From assembly GCF_020829625.1 (NCBI RefSeq), contig NZ_JAIVFX010000006.1, positions 248,001 to 312,000 of the forward strand: 64,000 nucleotides of DNA, written 5' to 3'. The notes under the pieces were generated by a model that was given only the letters and a program-made list of their open reading frames with translations, did no database searches and was not told the DNA's origin. Shown here in pieces: positions 8,991-19,125 of this stretch; positions within the stretch are counted from its first letter, which is position 1, and every line of letters begins with the position of its first letter. Position numbers and translations under genes: made by a program. The stretch comes from Nostoc sp. XA010. GTDB lineage: Bacteria; Cyanobacteriota; Cyanobacteriia; Cyanobacteriales; Nostocaceae.

Positions 8991-11035
8991 AGATTGTAAT
9001 TATTGGTGGCGGCGTTATTGGTTTAGCGATCGCCATTGAGCTAAAACTGCGCGGGGCAAGTGTCACCGTGCTTTGTCGTGACTTCCAGGCTGCCGCTACT
9101 CATGCCGCCGCCGGGATGTTAGCACCAGATGCGGAAAACATCCCTAATGGGGCAATGCATTCTTTGTGTTGGCGATCGCGTGCTTTATATCCCGACTGGA
9201 CACGCAAACTAGAAGAATTAACCGACTTAAATACTGGCTACCGTTCCTGCGGTATCCTCGCACCCGTATTTGAAGAGGCAGAGGAGCAGGGGGCAGGGAG
9301 CAGGGGGCAAGGAGCAGAGAGTAGGGAGCAGGGAGTAAGGAGCAGGGAGCAGGAGGAAAATTTCTCTCCTCAGCACCCTTCTCCCTGCCCCCCTGACTCT
9401 TCCCCGGCTTACTGGTTAAACAAAGAGGCAATTCATCAATATCAGCCAGGATTGGGAACCGAGGTAGTTGGTGGCTGGTGGTATCCTGAAGATGCACAAG
9501 TTGATAATAAAGCTCTAGCTCAGGTATTGTGGACGGCGGCTGAGTCTGTTGGTGTTGAACTCAAAGATGGGATTACAGTAGAAGCATTTTTACAGCAGCA
9601 AGGACAAGTGGTTGGCGTGCAAACCAATGCGGGCATAATTCGCGCCGCGCACTATGTTTTAGCTTCAGGTGCTTGGTCAAATGAGTTATTACCAGTACCC
9701 GTGCGTCCCAGAAAAGGGCAAATGCTGAGTGTGCGGATACCAGAAATTGCGCCGGAATTGCCCTTGAAGCGGGTTTTGTTTGGGCAGGATATTTACATCG
9801 TACCAAGGCGCGATCGCCTTGTGATTGGCGCAACCAGCGAAGACGTTGGCTTCATTCCCAACAACACCCCAGAAGGCATTCAAACATTACTACAAGCTGC
9901 CATCCGGCTGTATCCCCAACTTAAGCATTATCCCATCCAAGAATTCTGGTGGGGATTTCGCCCAGCCACCCCCGATGAGTTGCCCATCCTTGGCACTAGC
10001 CATTGTCAAAATTTAACCCTTGCTACAGGTCATTACCGTAACGGGATTTTACTTGCACCCGTAACAGCCGCCTTGATTGCCGATTTCATCTTGGAACAAA
10101 AGTCTGACCCTCTACTTGCTAATTTTCACTATTCGCGCTTCCAGTCCAAGCCATCTACCTCCACACCAATGCTGACTCACTCTGCCAATTTCTCCAACGG
10201 GAATCGTCCTGCCATATCCCCCCATTCCCCACTCCCCACTCCCCACTCCCCACTAATTATTGCTGGCAAAACCTTCCAATCCCGCTTGATGACTGGAACT
10301 GGTAAGTATCGCAGCATTGAAGAAATGCAGCAAAGCATTGCCGCTAGTGATTGTCAGATTGTCACTGTGGCAGTACGACGGGTACAAACGAAGGCCCCTG
10401 GACATGAAGGTTTGGCTGAAGCCTTAGATTGGACAAAAATCTGGATGTTGCCTAATACCGCAGGTTGCCAAACTGCTGAAGAGGCGATTCGGGTGGCGCG
10501 TTTAGGGCGAGAAATGGCGAAATTGTTAGGACAGGAAGATAATAATTTTATAAAGTTAGAAGTAATACCTGACCTTAAGTATTTACTCCCAGATCCAATT
10601 GGGACGCTGCAAGCCGCAGAGCAATTAGTTAAAGAAGGTTTTGCAGTATTGCCTTATATTAACGCTGACCCCATGTTAGCCAAACGTTTAGAAGAAGTAG
10701 GCTGTGCTACAGTCATGCCTTTAGCATCGCCGATTGGTTCTGGACAAGGGCTAAAAACAACTGCCAACATCCAAATCATCATCGAAAATGCGGGTGTACC
10801 AGTGGTGGTAGATGCCGGAATTGGTTCACCCTCAGAAGCCGCCCAGGCAATGGAATTGGGAGCAGATGCTTTGTTGATTAATAGTGCGATCGCACTTTCT
10901 CCAAACCCGGCAGCAATGGCTCGTGCCATGAATTTAGCAACAGTTGCCGGTCGTTTGGCATATCTTGCTGGCAGAATGCCTATCAAAGACTACGCCAGTC
11001 CTAGTTCACCTTTGACTGGGACGATTACTAGTTAG
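8981..11035 (+). CDS. thiO-thiG: Bifunctional glycine oxidase / thiazole synthase (ThiO-ThiG fusion)
   Basis: The first ~400 residues are a FAD-dependent ThiO: dinucleotide-binding [12 protein letters not shown] at residues 5-16 and a C-terminal [13 protein letters not shown]. ThiO oxidises glycine to dehydroglycine for thiazole synthesis. The last ~260 residues are ThiG, a TIM-barrel thiazole synthase, with [15 protein letters not shown], the Schiff-base Lys in FIKLEVIPD, and AIGSG-type PIGSGQGL. The fusion is known in cyanobacteria. Two low-complexity stretches are repeat-encoded: residues ~98-142 inside ThiO and ~411-425 in the linker ([11 protein letters not shown]). The start codon lies in a TAATGAC repeat with no evident ribosome site. 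Confidence 0.95.
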   Translation: MTSEIVIIGGGVIGLAIAIELKLRGASVTVLCRDFQAAATHAAAGMLAPDAENIPNGAMHSLCWRSRALYPDWTRKLEELTDLNTGYRSCGILAPVFEEAEEQGAGSRGQGAESREQGVRSREQEENFSPQHPSPCPPDSSPAYWLNKEAIHQYQPGLGTEVVGGWWYPEDAQVDNKALAQVLWTAAESVGVELKDGITVEAFLQQQGQVVGVQTNAGIIRAAHYVLASGAWSNELLPVPVRPRKGQMLSVRIPEIAPELPLKRVLFGQDIYIVPRRDRLVIGATSEDVGFIPNNTPEGIQTLLQAAIRLYPQLKHYPIQEFWWGFRPATPDELPILGTSHCQNLTLATGHYRNGILLAPVTAALIADFILEQKSDPLLANFHYSRFQSKPSTSTPMLTHSANFSNGNRPAISPHSPLPTPHSPLIIAGKTFQSRLMTGTGKYRSIEEMQQSIAASDCQIVTVAVRRVQTKAPGHEGLAEALDWTKIWMLPNTAGCQTAEEAIRVARLGREMAKLLGQEDNNFIKLEVIPDLKYLLPDPIGTLQAAEQLVKEGFAVLPYINADPMLAKRLEEVGCATVMPLASPIGSGQGLKTTANIQIIIENAGVPVVVDAGIGSPSEAAQAMELGADALLINSAIALSPNPAAMARAMNLATVAGRLAYLAGRMPIKDYASPSSPLTGTITS
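9275..9405. repeat. Repeat array inside the thiO domain
   Basis: About 130 bp of GGAGCAGG/GGGAGCA-type units, ending in complementary CTCCCTGCC units. It stays in frame and encodes an [14 protein letters not shown] stretch followed by a Pro/Ser-rich stretch. Confidence 0.85.
10214..10254. repeat. Heptanucleotide array in the ThiO-ThiG linker
   Basis: Five tandem CCCCACT units read through in frame, giving the Pro/Ser/His linker between the oxidase and synthase halves. Confidence 0.85.
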
Positions 11036-11117
11036 GGAATGGGGACTGGGAAATAGACAGACTAGGGAGATAACGGGAATAACCAATCCCCAATCCCTAA
11101 TCCCCAATCCCTAATGT
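11036..11117. repeat. Heptanucleotide array after thiO-thiG
   Basis: GGGGACTGGGA units and, after a gap, complementary CCCCAATCCCTAAT units just past the thiG stop. The two halves can fold into an imperfect hairpin. Confidence 0.75.
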
Positions 11118-11197
11118 AACGATTTGTCTAGCAGTTTCAGAGCGGATCTAGCATTTATGTAACATTAAATGAACAATAAATACAAAGGAATTAATTC

Positions 11198-11377
11198 ATG
11201 CCCTATACAAACGAAGAAGGCGGCCTTCTAAATAATTTTGCCCGGGAACCAAAGATTTATCAAGCAGAACCCCCCACACAAGGGCAAAAGCGAACTTATC
11301 TTTTACTAGGAATAGTCGCTACAGTTTTGGTTGGCGGCTTGATTCTAGTTGCCTTCTTTGTTTCTAAGAGCAGCTGA
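11198..11377 (+). CDS. psb34: Photosystem II assembly protein Psb34
   Basis: A 59-residue single-helix protein. The N-terminus MPYTNEEGGLLNNFA, the middle PPTQGQKRTY and the hydrophobic helix VLVGGLILVAFF match the Ssl1498/Psb34 family of cyanobacteria. Psb34 binds a CP47-containing photosystem II assembly intermediate in the thylakoid membrane and takes part in conversion to the mature complex (known for the family). An AAAGGA site at 11184-11189 sets the start. A hairpin with a T-rich tail follows, so the gene is probably monocistronic. Confidence 0.9.
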   Translation: MPYTNEEGGLLNNFAREPKIYQAEPPTQGQKRTYLLLGIVATVLVGGLILVAFFVSKSS

Positions 11378-11419
11378 TCGTAAAATATTTTAATAAAACT
11401 TCATTTTCTTGATAGTTTC

Positions 11420-11460
11420 CAGGTTCCGATTTTAAAAGGAGCCTGCTTTTTTATTTTTTG
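11420..11460 (+). terminator. Rho-independent terminator of psb34
   Basis: An 8-bp stem, 11420-11427 with 11438-11445 (one T-G wobble), is followed by a T-rich tail at 11447-11459. Confidence 0.8.
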
Positions 11461-11639
11461 TTAAAATTGAATCAAAAATTAGAGTATCATTATATACTGG
11501 TTTATTTTACTATACCCGAAAAACTCAATTTATTTTAAGCAGCACAGCGTTATCTTAAAAATCATTTCTATTATGAGATTAGCCGACTTGGATATGCCGA
11601 GAAAGGTGATATGTACTGTGTTTTGGCTCTTTAGCCACC

Positions 11640-13850
11640 ATGAGCGTGAATGATACTGCACAAAATGATAATTCCACTTGGAATCGGCAAGTATACCAAC
11701 GATTGAAGCTTGCCCTAAGTCTTGGCTTACGACGGCAACTTTTTTTAGCAGTATGTGATGATTTACACTTAAGAAATCAAGTAGCAACTCGTCTGCATTC
11801 TACATTGGCTTATCCTATTGGACAAGTGCTATCTCAGCCATCAAATGCCCAAGAAAATAGCACTCTAGCTTATCCGCGATTAGTTACGTTGCGTTTGAAT
11901 TTAAATGATCCCAATCCCATACTTCAAATAAATCAATGGTTGGCAAACTATCCACCGCCAACTGTTGGAGCATCAAAAGATACCCCCGGAAGACCTTTTC
12001 CAGTCCCAGCATTTCAGATTGTCGGCGTGGAGCATCTCACTAAGCAACCAGTCGCTACACAACGGTTATTTTTGCACCATCTCCGCTTAAGCGAACAATA
12101 TTTCTCTTTACAAGAATCTAGCCGATTCCTTGAATCTAACTTGCTGTTGTGGATACCGCGTCCTTGGTTATCTGCTATCAAGCAATCAGCGCCACAGTTT
12201 TGGCATTGTCGGACTGGCGTATTTGTATTTGCCGGAGAACCTACACCAGCGACTCAGAATTCAGGTTATCCAGAACGTTTTTCTAATCCCAGAAGCTTGG
12301 ATTTAGGCTATATTGAGCAGTCGATTGTAGATGAATCAGTTACCCAAACAGAACTCAGAAGCGCAGGTACTGAGTCAAAGTTGAAGACTAATTCCGATTT
12401 CCCGGTAGAAACACAAGGGAATAGCGTAGATAAAACCCAGGAATCGCCATCGACAGCAGATTTATTAAAGGCTGCGCCACAACAGCAGGAATCTACTAAT
12501 AGGTCTGGTAGCGCAAGTAATAATCAATCTCTGTCGTCTTTATCTCATATTAGTAGCGAATTAACGGAGCTAGTAATAGCAACAATAAATACAAATATTG
12601 CTCAACATACAGAGGATTACTGGCAACCGCAGCAGATTTTGTTGGAGATTGAAGAATTACACCAAAAACAAGTTCCAGGGGAAGTAGTGGCAGAAGCTTA
12701 TCATCGCTTGGGCACTTTATACCGCCTTCGCATTGAGCAAGGAGAGTCAACCTTAGAAAATCTGATGGTGGCAATTATTGCCTATCAAGAGGCAATTAGC
12801 TATGACGAAACCTCACCACAACTCCCAGATATCTTAAATGATTTGGGTACACTCTACTGGATGCTATACCATACACCGCCTAATTCTGAGGAAGGACAAA
12901 CTTATATAGAGCAGGCAATAGAATTTTATCAGTTGGCGTTGAACATGATCTCGCCCCAGACACATTCAGAAACTTACGCTCGTGTGCAAAATAATTTGGG
13001 GACGGCTTATGGTGATTTAGCTCGTTTTTCTCACCCATCTGAAAATTGGCAGCAAGCAATTTTAGCTTACAATGAAGCACTGAGCTACCGTACAGCCGAG
13101 ATGGATTCATTAAAGTATGCGGCTTGCCAGAACAATTTGGGTACTGCTTACTGGCATTTAGGGCAATACAACCAACCGATTGTGCATTTAAAGAAAGCGA
13201 TCGCAGCTTACAATGAAGCACTTATACACTACAACCCCGAACAGGAACCGCTCAAATATGGCATGATTCAAAACAACATAGGAACCGCCTGTTGGAATCT
13301 AGCACAATACGAACAACCTGCCCAAAATCTCCAGCTAGCTATAGATGTCTACACTGAAGCTCTCAAGTATCGCACTCCAGCTAATGTTCCCAGCGCCTGC
13401 GCCGCTACACAAAATAATCTCGGTACTGCCTACTGGCATCTAGCAAACCTATCTCAAACAACTAAAGAGGCACGGCAAAAGTATCTGCAACTATGTATCA
13501 GTGCTTACGAAGAGGCCATAGCCTTGGCTCACTCACTTAGCGGTATTCCTTTAAGTTTTGATTTGCTTGCCTCTTACAATAACTTGGGACTAGCACATTA
13601 TCAGCTAGTAATAGATAAGTCGTTTAATGATGACAAAGCAACACGTTCTCAACATTTAGAAGTAGCATTAGACAATCATTTACAAGCCTTAAACGGATTA
13701 AGTAAACAGCCAGAGGCTTATCAAACAACCTTTAATTATATAGTGAAAACTATTCGTGCTTTTCATAATGAATTAGGCATACAAGGACAGAATCTGGCTT
13801 TATCTAAAGTTCCTAGTCAGTTGTTGCCAGAAATTTTGTCAAAGCTATAA
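11640..13850 (+). CDS. Tetratricopeptide-repeat protein with STAND-like N-terminal region
   Basis: The 736-residue protein has two halves. The N-terminal ~200 residues resemble the front of cyanobacterial STAND-type NTPases (FQIVGVEHLTKQ; LLLWIPRPWLSAIKQSAPQFW; RTGVFVFAGEP), but no Walker A (GxxxxGKS/T) loop can be seen. A Ser/Gln-rich linker follows (about 230-300). From about residue 330 there are six to eight TPR units of the type QNNLGTAYWHLGQY. The protein probably acts as a cytoplasmic scaffold; partners are unknown. The ATG at 11640 has no strong ribosome site. Confidence 0.7.
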   Translation: MSVNDTAQNDNSTWNRQVYQRLKLALSLGLRRQLFLAVCDDLHLRNQVATRLHSTLAYPIGQVLSQPSNAQENSTLAYPRLVTLRLNLNDPNPILQINQWLANYPPPTVGASKDTPGRPFPVPAFQIVGVEHLTKQPVATQRLFLHHLRLSEQYFSLQESSRFLESNLLLWIPRPWLSAIKQSAPQFWHCRTGVFVFAGEPTPATQNSGYPERFSNPRSLDLGYIEQSIVDESVTQTELRSAGTESKLKTNSDFPVETQGNSVDKTQESPSTADLLKAAPQQQESTNRSGSASNNQSLSSLSHISSELTELVIATINTNIAQHTEDYWQPQQILLEIEELHQKQVPGEVVAEAYHRLGTLYRLRIEQGESTLENLMVAIIAYQEAISYDETSPQLPDILNDLGTLYWMLYHTPPNSEEGQTYIEQAIEFYQLALNMISPQTHSETYARVQNNLGTAYGDLARFSHPSENWQQAILAYNEALSYRTAEMDSLKYAACQNNLGTAYWHLGQYNQPIVHLKKAIAAYNEALIHYNPEQEPLKYGMIQNNIGTACWNLAQYEQPAQNLQLAIDVYTEALKYRTPANVPSACAATQNNLGTAYWHLANLSQTTKEARQKYLQLCISAYEEAIALAHSLSGIPLSFDLLASYNNLGLAHYQLVIDKSFNDDKATRSQHLEVALDNHLQALNGLSKQPEAYQTTFNYIVKTIRAFHNELGIQGQNLALSKVPSQLLPEILSKL

Positions 13851-14292
13851 AGCATATACCGAAAACCCTTAAAAAAGAGACAAGGGAGGCAGGGGAGAGA
13901 AAAAAGCAAGTGTATTTAGGGTTATTTCAGTAGTAAAAAATACTAAAATTTTCTCTTGATTTCTCCTTGAATTTGACCAAAGAATCACATTCGTCTCAAT
14001 AGTGCAGAGAGTGTAAAAAAAGTAACTTTATATTGACTTGACATTGATCAAAGAAGCAAGTAAGGTAACGATGTCTACGACAAGTTACGCCTACGCAATT
14101 ACTGTTTTACCAATTTATAATTATTAAAATATTTTTTTGCCAATTCATAAGCTTAACTTAATCAAATAATTATTTAGATAATATTTTATAATAAAATCCA
14201 GCAAAATATTGGCGCGTTTTAAGAAAATTTACTAATTTAGACTGGAAACATAGTTTAAAAAAGCTCCAAAATTAGATTTGGATACTTAAGTT
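13851..14292. other. AT-rich intergenic region, nothing clear
   Basis: 442 bp between the TPR gene and the PEP-CTERM gene. It is AT-rich, has no long open frame and no strong hairpin that I can see. It should hold the promoter of the PEP-CTERM gene. Confidence 0.5.
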
Positions 14293-15036
14293 ATGAAACT
14301 AAGTTTGGTTTTTCCGACTGCTATATCTAGTTTTTTTGTGGGTGCGACTATAGCACTTGGTTTCTCTAACCAAGCAGATGCTCTAACTTTTTCTGGTATC
14401 TCTACTGGTACATGGGGAGAACCTACTTCAGGAAGCATCAATATCAATCCCAATCCCATATACACAGGTGTGGGAAACAACATATTTACTTGGGGTGATG
14501 CTAATGTGTGTCTACCAAGTCCAAATCCTAGTGGGTGTACAATAACAGGCTCAAATAAACTTACCTTTAGTGGAAATTCGTTTTCAACTGACATTAACTC
14601 TGTATTCAAAATAGCTGATTTAGCTTACTTTAATGGAACTGTAGTTAAAGGTACAAGCGTTGAAGAAGTGCCTTTAAACCTCAATGTATCCTTCAGCTCT
14701 CCCGTTGGAATCAGCCAATTTTTTGACTTGAAATTGCATCTAGTAAATACGCCTAATAGCGTAACCAATTCTGAAGAAGAGAATGCAGACCTTGTATTTA
14801 TAGACGAAAACTTGAGTAATCCGACTTTTGCCTTTGAAGGCAATAAATACACGCTTGAACTAACTGGTTTTAATCCAGACGTTGGACAGATAAGTATTAA
14901 GGCTCTTGAAGGAGGCACAACTAAAACAGCTATTTATGCCAAAATCAAAACCATACCTGAACCTACAACAGTAGCGGGTCTATTCCTGGTAGGGATGTAC
15001 CTGATATCTAGTAAAAAATTGCTGGAGAAGAAATAG
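14293..15036 (+). CDS. PEP-CTERM sorting domain protein, choice-of-anchor K type
   Basis: This exported protein of 247 residues has an N-terminal signal peptide (hydrophobic to about residue 28, then QADALTF). The beta-rich body contains GTWGEP and FTWGDA, which fit the choice-of-anchor K domain. The C-terminus is a typical PEP-CTERM signal: PEPTTVAGLFLVG, a helix, and a short basic tail. Such proteins are thought to be processed by exosortase and retained at the surface or in exopolysaccharide. No exosortase gene is in the window. It stands alone, with large spacers on both sides. Confidence 0.85.
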   Translation: MKLSLVFPTAISSFFVGATIALGFSNQADALTFSGISTGTWGEPTSGSININPNPIYTGVGNNIFTWGDANVCLPSPNPSGCTITGSNKLTFSGNSFSTDINSVFKIADLAYFNGTVVKGTSVEEVPLNLNVSFSSPVGISQFFDLKLHLVNTPNSVTNSEEENADLVFIDENLSNPTFAFEGNKYTLELTGFNPDVGQISIKALEGGTTKTAIYAKIKTIPEPTTVAGLFLVGMYLISSKKLLEKK

Positions 15037-16064
15037 TCAGAGCTTTAGCTGTTAAAACATCTGCTCGTGTTCACGTTTGAGGATGTCATTACACTAGAAA
15101 ATTTTCGGTTCCAATACGGGGTTTGTAACGGTTCTTACACCTGTGAGAAATCCTACCGACGATACCCCAGTTTGCTCAACTCTCTTAAGGCGTCCACATA
15201 AATGACTCCTGTCTTTTATGCAATTGAGAACCGCTACATACTCATATTCCATAATTGATAAATTTTAACCCAGCACAAGAATTGCTGCGATCGCATCAAA
15301 ATTTATTCCCATAGAAGAATTCAGGAGCAAAGCCAAAGACGCTCTCTACAAGACGCGTAAGAGACGCGAACTCGCTCTAAGGGAACGCGAGTCTTTGTAA
15401 CACTTTGTAAAAGCAAGCTACGCGCAGCAGCGACCATAAAAGAAGGAGAAGAGAAGGAAGGCTATATGAAACTCCTGCTCTGGTCTTCTGACCATGAGGT
15501 AGGGTATCCTTGGCTTTGCTCCTGACTGAACCAAGAAACCGCAAAGCTTTCCCAAGTTTTAGGAAATAAATCTACAATAGAAGTAAGCTAATCGTCATTC
15601 ATTTTTTCAGAATGATTCGCTTGTAGTAAGTAGCTCTAGCCCTGATTTTATGCAACTTAATGCAGATTAGCTTAATAGTTCGCAGTCAGCCCATTCGCCT
15701 CTATTTAGTGGTGTAGATATAGGAATCATATTTGATTTTTGAAAATATACCACGATGAGCCAATCGTATCCTGAAGGTAGTCCCGTCTTCTCCCAGACGT
15801 AAAGAATAAAACAACTTTGGCAACAATTAGATTAATTTTGCGTCATGTTGAGAGTATCTCACCATATATTTACTGACGTACATTAGCAAGATACAAATTC
15901 TGAGGAGGAATATCTCAGATAGGACTGGTTGCAACACAAACTCCAGGTTATATAAGCACTTTCATATTCAGAATGCGCCTATAAACAGGTTTCATAAATT
16001 TTAGAAACAAACTAAGTGAATCAACGTCATTAAATACATCACATACATAAAGGTTTACCGACTT
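15037..16064. other. 1-kb intergenic region with a 16-bp inverted-repeat pair
   Basis: No convincing open frame. It contains a perfect inverted repeat, 15321-15336 against 15510-15525, around a segment of GACGCG-type repeat motifs. It also carries a GCGATCGC-like site near 15290 and an AT-rich stretch before the next gene. I see no transposase remnant. Confidence 0.5.
15321..15525. repeat. Possible MITE-like element with 16-bp terminal inverted repeats
   Basis: The two 16-bp ends are exact reverse complements, 173 bp apart. The interior has no open frame and carries inverted GACGCG/GCGAAC motifs. No target-site duplication is obvious. Confidence 0.4.
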
Positions 16065-16781
16065 ATGACTCGCCTACATCAATGGAAATCTGGAACTGCT
16101 GCGCTCATGGCAATAGCCGTTACTGCAAGCGTCACTGCCCCACTGTTAACTTTAGCTCCTGCTAATGCACAATACAGAATTGGGCAAGACAGAGTTGGGC
16201 AATATGGAAACGTTACCATTCCTTCTGGGGTTGCTTTACCTGTTACCTACGAGAAAGAGACAATCACTATTGCTCCTGGGGAAACTAAATCTCTAACCTT
16301 GAGAATAGCGAATGACATTATTGACAGAAATAGAAATGTCTTGATTCCCGCCGGTACTAAAGTAAATGGACGATTAGAATCTGTTGATTTAGATAGTTAT
16401 TATTCAAGAACTACAGAGGATAATCAAGCCAAAGGCGTGCGGTTTGTAGCTCAAGAATTAGAATTTTCTAATGGTCAGCGTCAGCCAATTAATGCAAGTT
16501 CTCGGACATATACCACAACTCAAAAAGTTTCACAGGCCCCCAGCACAACTCAGGTTTTAACTGATGCAGCTATCGGTGCTGGTGCTGGTCTTTTAGGTTC
16601 ACTAGTAACTGGTAACCGCAAAATTGACGATTTAAAACCTGTTCTCGGTGGGGCTGCGGGTGCGGGAGCAAGTGTGCTGTTGAGGAAAAAACAAGGAAGT
16701 GCCTTTGTTCTTAGACCCGCACAGGATTTGAAGCTTACACTGAATTCTAACTTGAATTTAGTACCACAATCCCGCTACTAG
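16065..16781 (+). CDS. Exported protein with VirB10/TrbI-like beta domain
   Basis: A 238-residue protein with a signal peptide (hydrophobic core, then APANAQ at about residue 35) and one conserved domain. The pattern is IPSGVALPVTYEKETITI, NVLIPAGTKVNGRL, FVAQELEFSNGQ, a Gly-rich helix GAGAGLLGSLVTGNR and a final LKLTLNSNLNL. The same domain forms the C-terminus of the SLH protein at 19610. The IPxGT...VxGxL layout recalls the beta-barrel of conjugative VirB10/TrbI, but this is inference, and no conjugation genes are nearby. It is followed by a hairpin terminator. Confidence 0.65.
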   Translation: MTRLHQWKSGTAALMAIAVTASVTAPLLTLAPANAQYRIGQDRVGQYGNVTIPSGVALPVTYEKETITIAPGETKSLTLRIANDIIDRNRNVLIPAGTKVNGRLESVDLDSYYSRTTEDNQAKGVRFVAQELEFSNGQRQPINASSRTYTTTQKVSQAPSTTQVLTDAAIGAGAGLLGSLVTGNRKIDDLKPVLGGAAGAGASVLLRKKQGSAFVLRPAQDLKLTLNSNLNLVPQSRY

Positions 16782-16821
16782 ATTTAACTCAATTTAAGTC
16801 GTGACTTTAATCACCCCTAAT

Positions 16822-16869
16822 AGGCGATCGCAACTTTAAATGTATTGTGCGATCGCCTTAAATTTTAAC
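16822..16869 (+). terminator. HIP1-containing terminator hairpin
   Basis: An 11-bp perfect stem, 16822-16832 with 16848-16858, each arm containing GCGATCGC, precedes a TTAAATTTT tail. A diverged copy lies at 19176-19220. Confidence 0.75.
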
Positions 16870-17057
16870 AGTGAAAAATTATATTCAATAGCAACCATTC
16901 TACCTTTATATCGTCTTAATTATTATCAATATTTATTAAAATACTTATTTAATTGTACGGTGTAGAGAGTTAGGAAAATCGGCTCTATTTTCTTCTCTAT
17001 CCAAAAGAGTATTCAAAATTACGTAATATCCTGATATTTTTATTAAATAGTGGTAAT

Positions 17058-17064
17058 AAAGGAG
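17058..17064 (+). promoter_or_regulatory. Ribosome site fixing the GTG start at 17074
   Basis: AAAGGAG lies 9 nt before GTG 17074. The frame runs upstream to another GTG at 17050, but that codon has no such site. Confidence 0.65.
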
Positions 17065-17073
17065 CTTTTGCTT

Positions 17074-19125
17074 GTGGAAATTCAAGGTTTCGGTATAGGG
17101 ACATGTCTTGCAATTCCTGTAGTATTAGGTCTTTTAACTCAGGGAGAAAGGATAAAAGAATTTTTAGTTGAAGACGTCTATCAGGTATCCACTAACAAGG
17201 AAATGAGCCTATCTAGCCGCCAGCTAATTAGCGCGAATTCAAAACCGAAAACATACTATGTTAGTGGTAGTGGAAACGACAAAAATAACGGACTCTCTAC
17301 TTCATCCGCCTTTAGGACAATTCAAAAGGCAGCAGACCTTACTAACCCTGGCGATACAGTATTGATTATGAACGGCGTATACAAAAATATAGCCAAAGCT
17401 GGGAGTGTAGTAAATATTAAACGTTCTGGAAAAGCAAATGCATGGATTAGGTATAAAGCATATCCTGGGCATTCCCCAAAAATTCAGCACAATACATGGA
17501 ATGGTATTTTGATTTCACATGGAGCTTCATATATTGAGATCAACGGGCTGGAGGTGATAGGGAACAATGCCAATATCACCCTTGATTATGCGATGAGTCA
17601 GAAGACTAACAAAGTAAACCCACTCACTAATGGAAACTGCATCAACGTTGACGGACGAAAAAATGGTCGTAGTCATCACATCCGTATTCTGAACAACAAA
17701 GCGCATGAGTGTGGAGGAGCAGGTATTTCAGCGATTCAATCCGACTATGTGACAATAGATAATAATGTGGTGTTTAATAATGCCTGGTATAGTGTTTATG
17801 GTAACAGTGGCATTTCAATATTGAACAATTGGAATTCTGACAATAACCGGGGATACAAGATATTGGTTAGCAACAACAAGACCTATAACAATCGCATGTA
17901 CATCCCTTGGCTCGCAGTCGGAAAGATCACAGACGGAAATGGCATCATTATTGATAGTTCAAGAAATGGTGATAAGAAATTAAAAATGAGTCCATATACA
18001 GGACGTACTTTAGTTAAAAATAATCTTTCATTTAATAATGGTGGTTCTGGTATTCATTCATTTTTAAGCGATCATGTTGATATTGTAAATAATACTGCTA
18101 TTTTAAATAATCAGAGTCCAGAAATTGAAAATGGGCAAATATTTGCTAATAAGTCATCTGATGTCAAAATTTTAAGAAACATTCTCTATGCATATCCTGG
18201 CAAGGTTATTAACAGTAATTACAATACTCAAAATGTTACTTATGACTATAATATCTACCTCAATAGTTCTAAGATAAGTGTTAAAGGACCCCACGATGTT
18301 GTTGCAGACTCAGAGTTTTTAAGTAAGCATCCCACTATTGAAAAAATATCTAGCAATTGGAAATCAAAGCTAGATAAACAAAATCCGCCAACGCGGAATA
18401 ATGTAGAGTCTAAGTCGGCAAGTTTAGTTTGTCAGCCAATGACTTATACTTTGCAAAGCAAACCTATCCAAGCGGGATGCTCCTCGACATCTGTGGCTCA
18501 AACTACTGGTTCATCTTCGGCTCAAACTACTGCTTTTTCTGATGTTTCATCTAACTATTGGGCGGCACAATTTATTCAACAATTGTCACAGCGAGGTGTA
18601 ATTGCTGGATTTCCTAATGGTACTTTCCGCCCTGAAGAACCTGTGACACGCGCTCAATTTGCCGCTATGGTCGATAAAGCTTTCCAAAAATCACAACAAC
18701 GACAGGCGATCAAATTTTCTGATGTGCCTAGCAACTACTGGGCATCCAGTGCCATTGGGAAAGCCTATAGCATTGGTTTCTTAGCAGGATATCCTGGTAA
18801 TCGTTTTGGGCCTAACCAGGCTATTCCCCGCCAGCAGGTTTTGGTGTCCCTCGCCAACGGTCTGGGATATACTTCTGGTGGCAATAACGAAAGCACTCTG
18901 AGGTATTTCAACGATGCCTCTAAGATCGCTAGCTATGCCCGTAGCCCGATCGCAGCAGCAACTGAAAAACAAATTGTGGTGAACTATCCTAATGTGAAGT
19001 CCCTGAATCCAACCGCAACTGCTACTCGCGCCCAAGTAGCAGCTTTTATCTACCAAGCACTGGTTAGTTCTAATCAAGCCCCAGCAATTAACTCGCCTTA
19101 TGTCGTGTCAAACCCCAGGAATTAA
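17074..19125 (+). CDS. Right-handed beta-helix protein with C-terminal SLH repeats
   Basis: This is a surface protein of about 683 residues. A hydrophobic N-terminus is followed by YYVSGSGNDKNNGLS and FRTIQKAADLTNPGDTV, the opening of pectate-lyase-like parallel beta-helix proteins (DUF1565 type). Asn-rich beta-helix rungs follow to about residue 420 (DYVTIDNNVVFNNAW, VDIVNNTAILNNQ). A Ser/Thr linker leads to three SLH units at about residues 487-674, which bind secondary cell-wall polymers. It could be a polysaccharide-degrading or -modifying enzyme; catalytic residues are not identified. The SLH part is nearly identical in DNA to that of the next gene, which points to recent domain copying. 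Confidence 0.78.
   Translation: MEIQGFGIGTCLAIPVVLGLLTQGERIKEFLVEDVYQVSTNKEMSLSSRQLISANSKPKTYYVSGSGNDKNNGLSTSSAFRTIQKAADLTNPGDTVLIMNGVYKNIAKAGSVVNIKRSGKANAWIRYKAYPGHSPKIQHNTWNGILISHGASYIEINGLEVIGNNANITLDYAMSQKTNKVNPLTNGNCINVDGRKNGRSHHIRILNNKAHECGGAGISAIQSDYVTIDNNVVFNNAWYSVYGNSGISILNNWNSDNNRGYKILVSNNKTYNNRMYIPWLAVGKITDGNGIIIDSSRNGDKKLKMSPYTGRTLVKNNLSFNNGGSGIHSFLSDHVDIVNNTAILNNQSPEIENGQIFANKSSDVKILRNILYAYPGKVINSNYNTQNVTYDYNIYLNSSKISVKGPHDVVADSEFLSKHPTIEKISSNWKSKLDKQNPPTRNNVESKSASLVCQPMTYTLQSKPIQAGCSSTSVAQTTGSSSAQTTAFSDVSSNYWAAQFIQQLSQRGVIAGFPNGTFRPEEPVTRAQFAAMVDKAFQKSQQRQAIKFSDVPSNYWASSAIGKAYSIGFLAGYPGNRFGPNQAIPRQQVLVSLANGLGYTSGGNNESTLRYFNDASKIASYARSPIAAATEKQIVVNYPNVKSLNPTATATRAQVAAFIYQALVSSNQAPAINSPYVVSNPRN
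18534..19107 (+). repeat. SLH-coding segment, copy 1 (copy 2 at 19722-20296)
   Basis: About 570 bp nearly identical at the DNA level to the matching segment of the next gene. Similarity begins at the TTTTTCTGATGTTTC stretch and stops just after the codons for NSPYVV. Confidence 0.85.
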
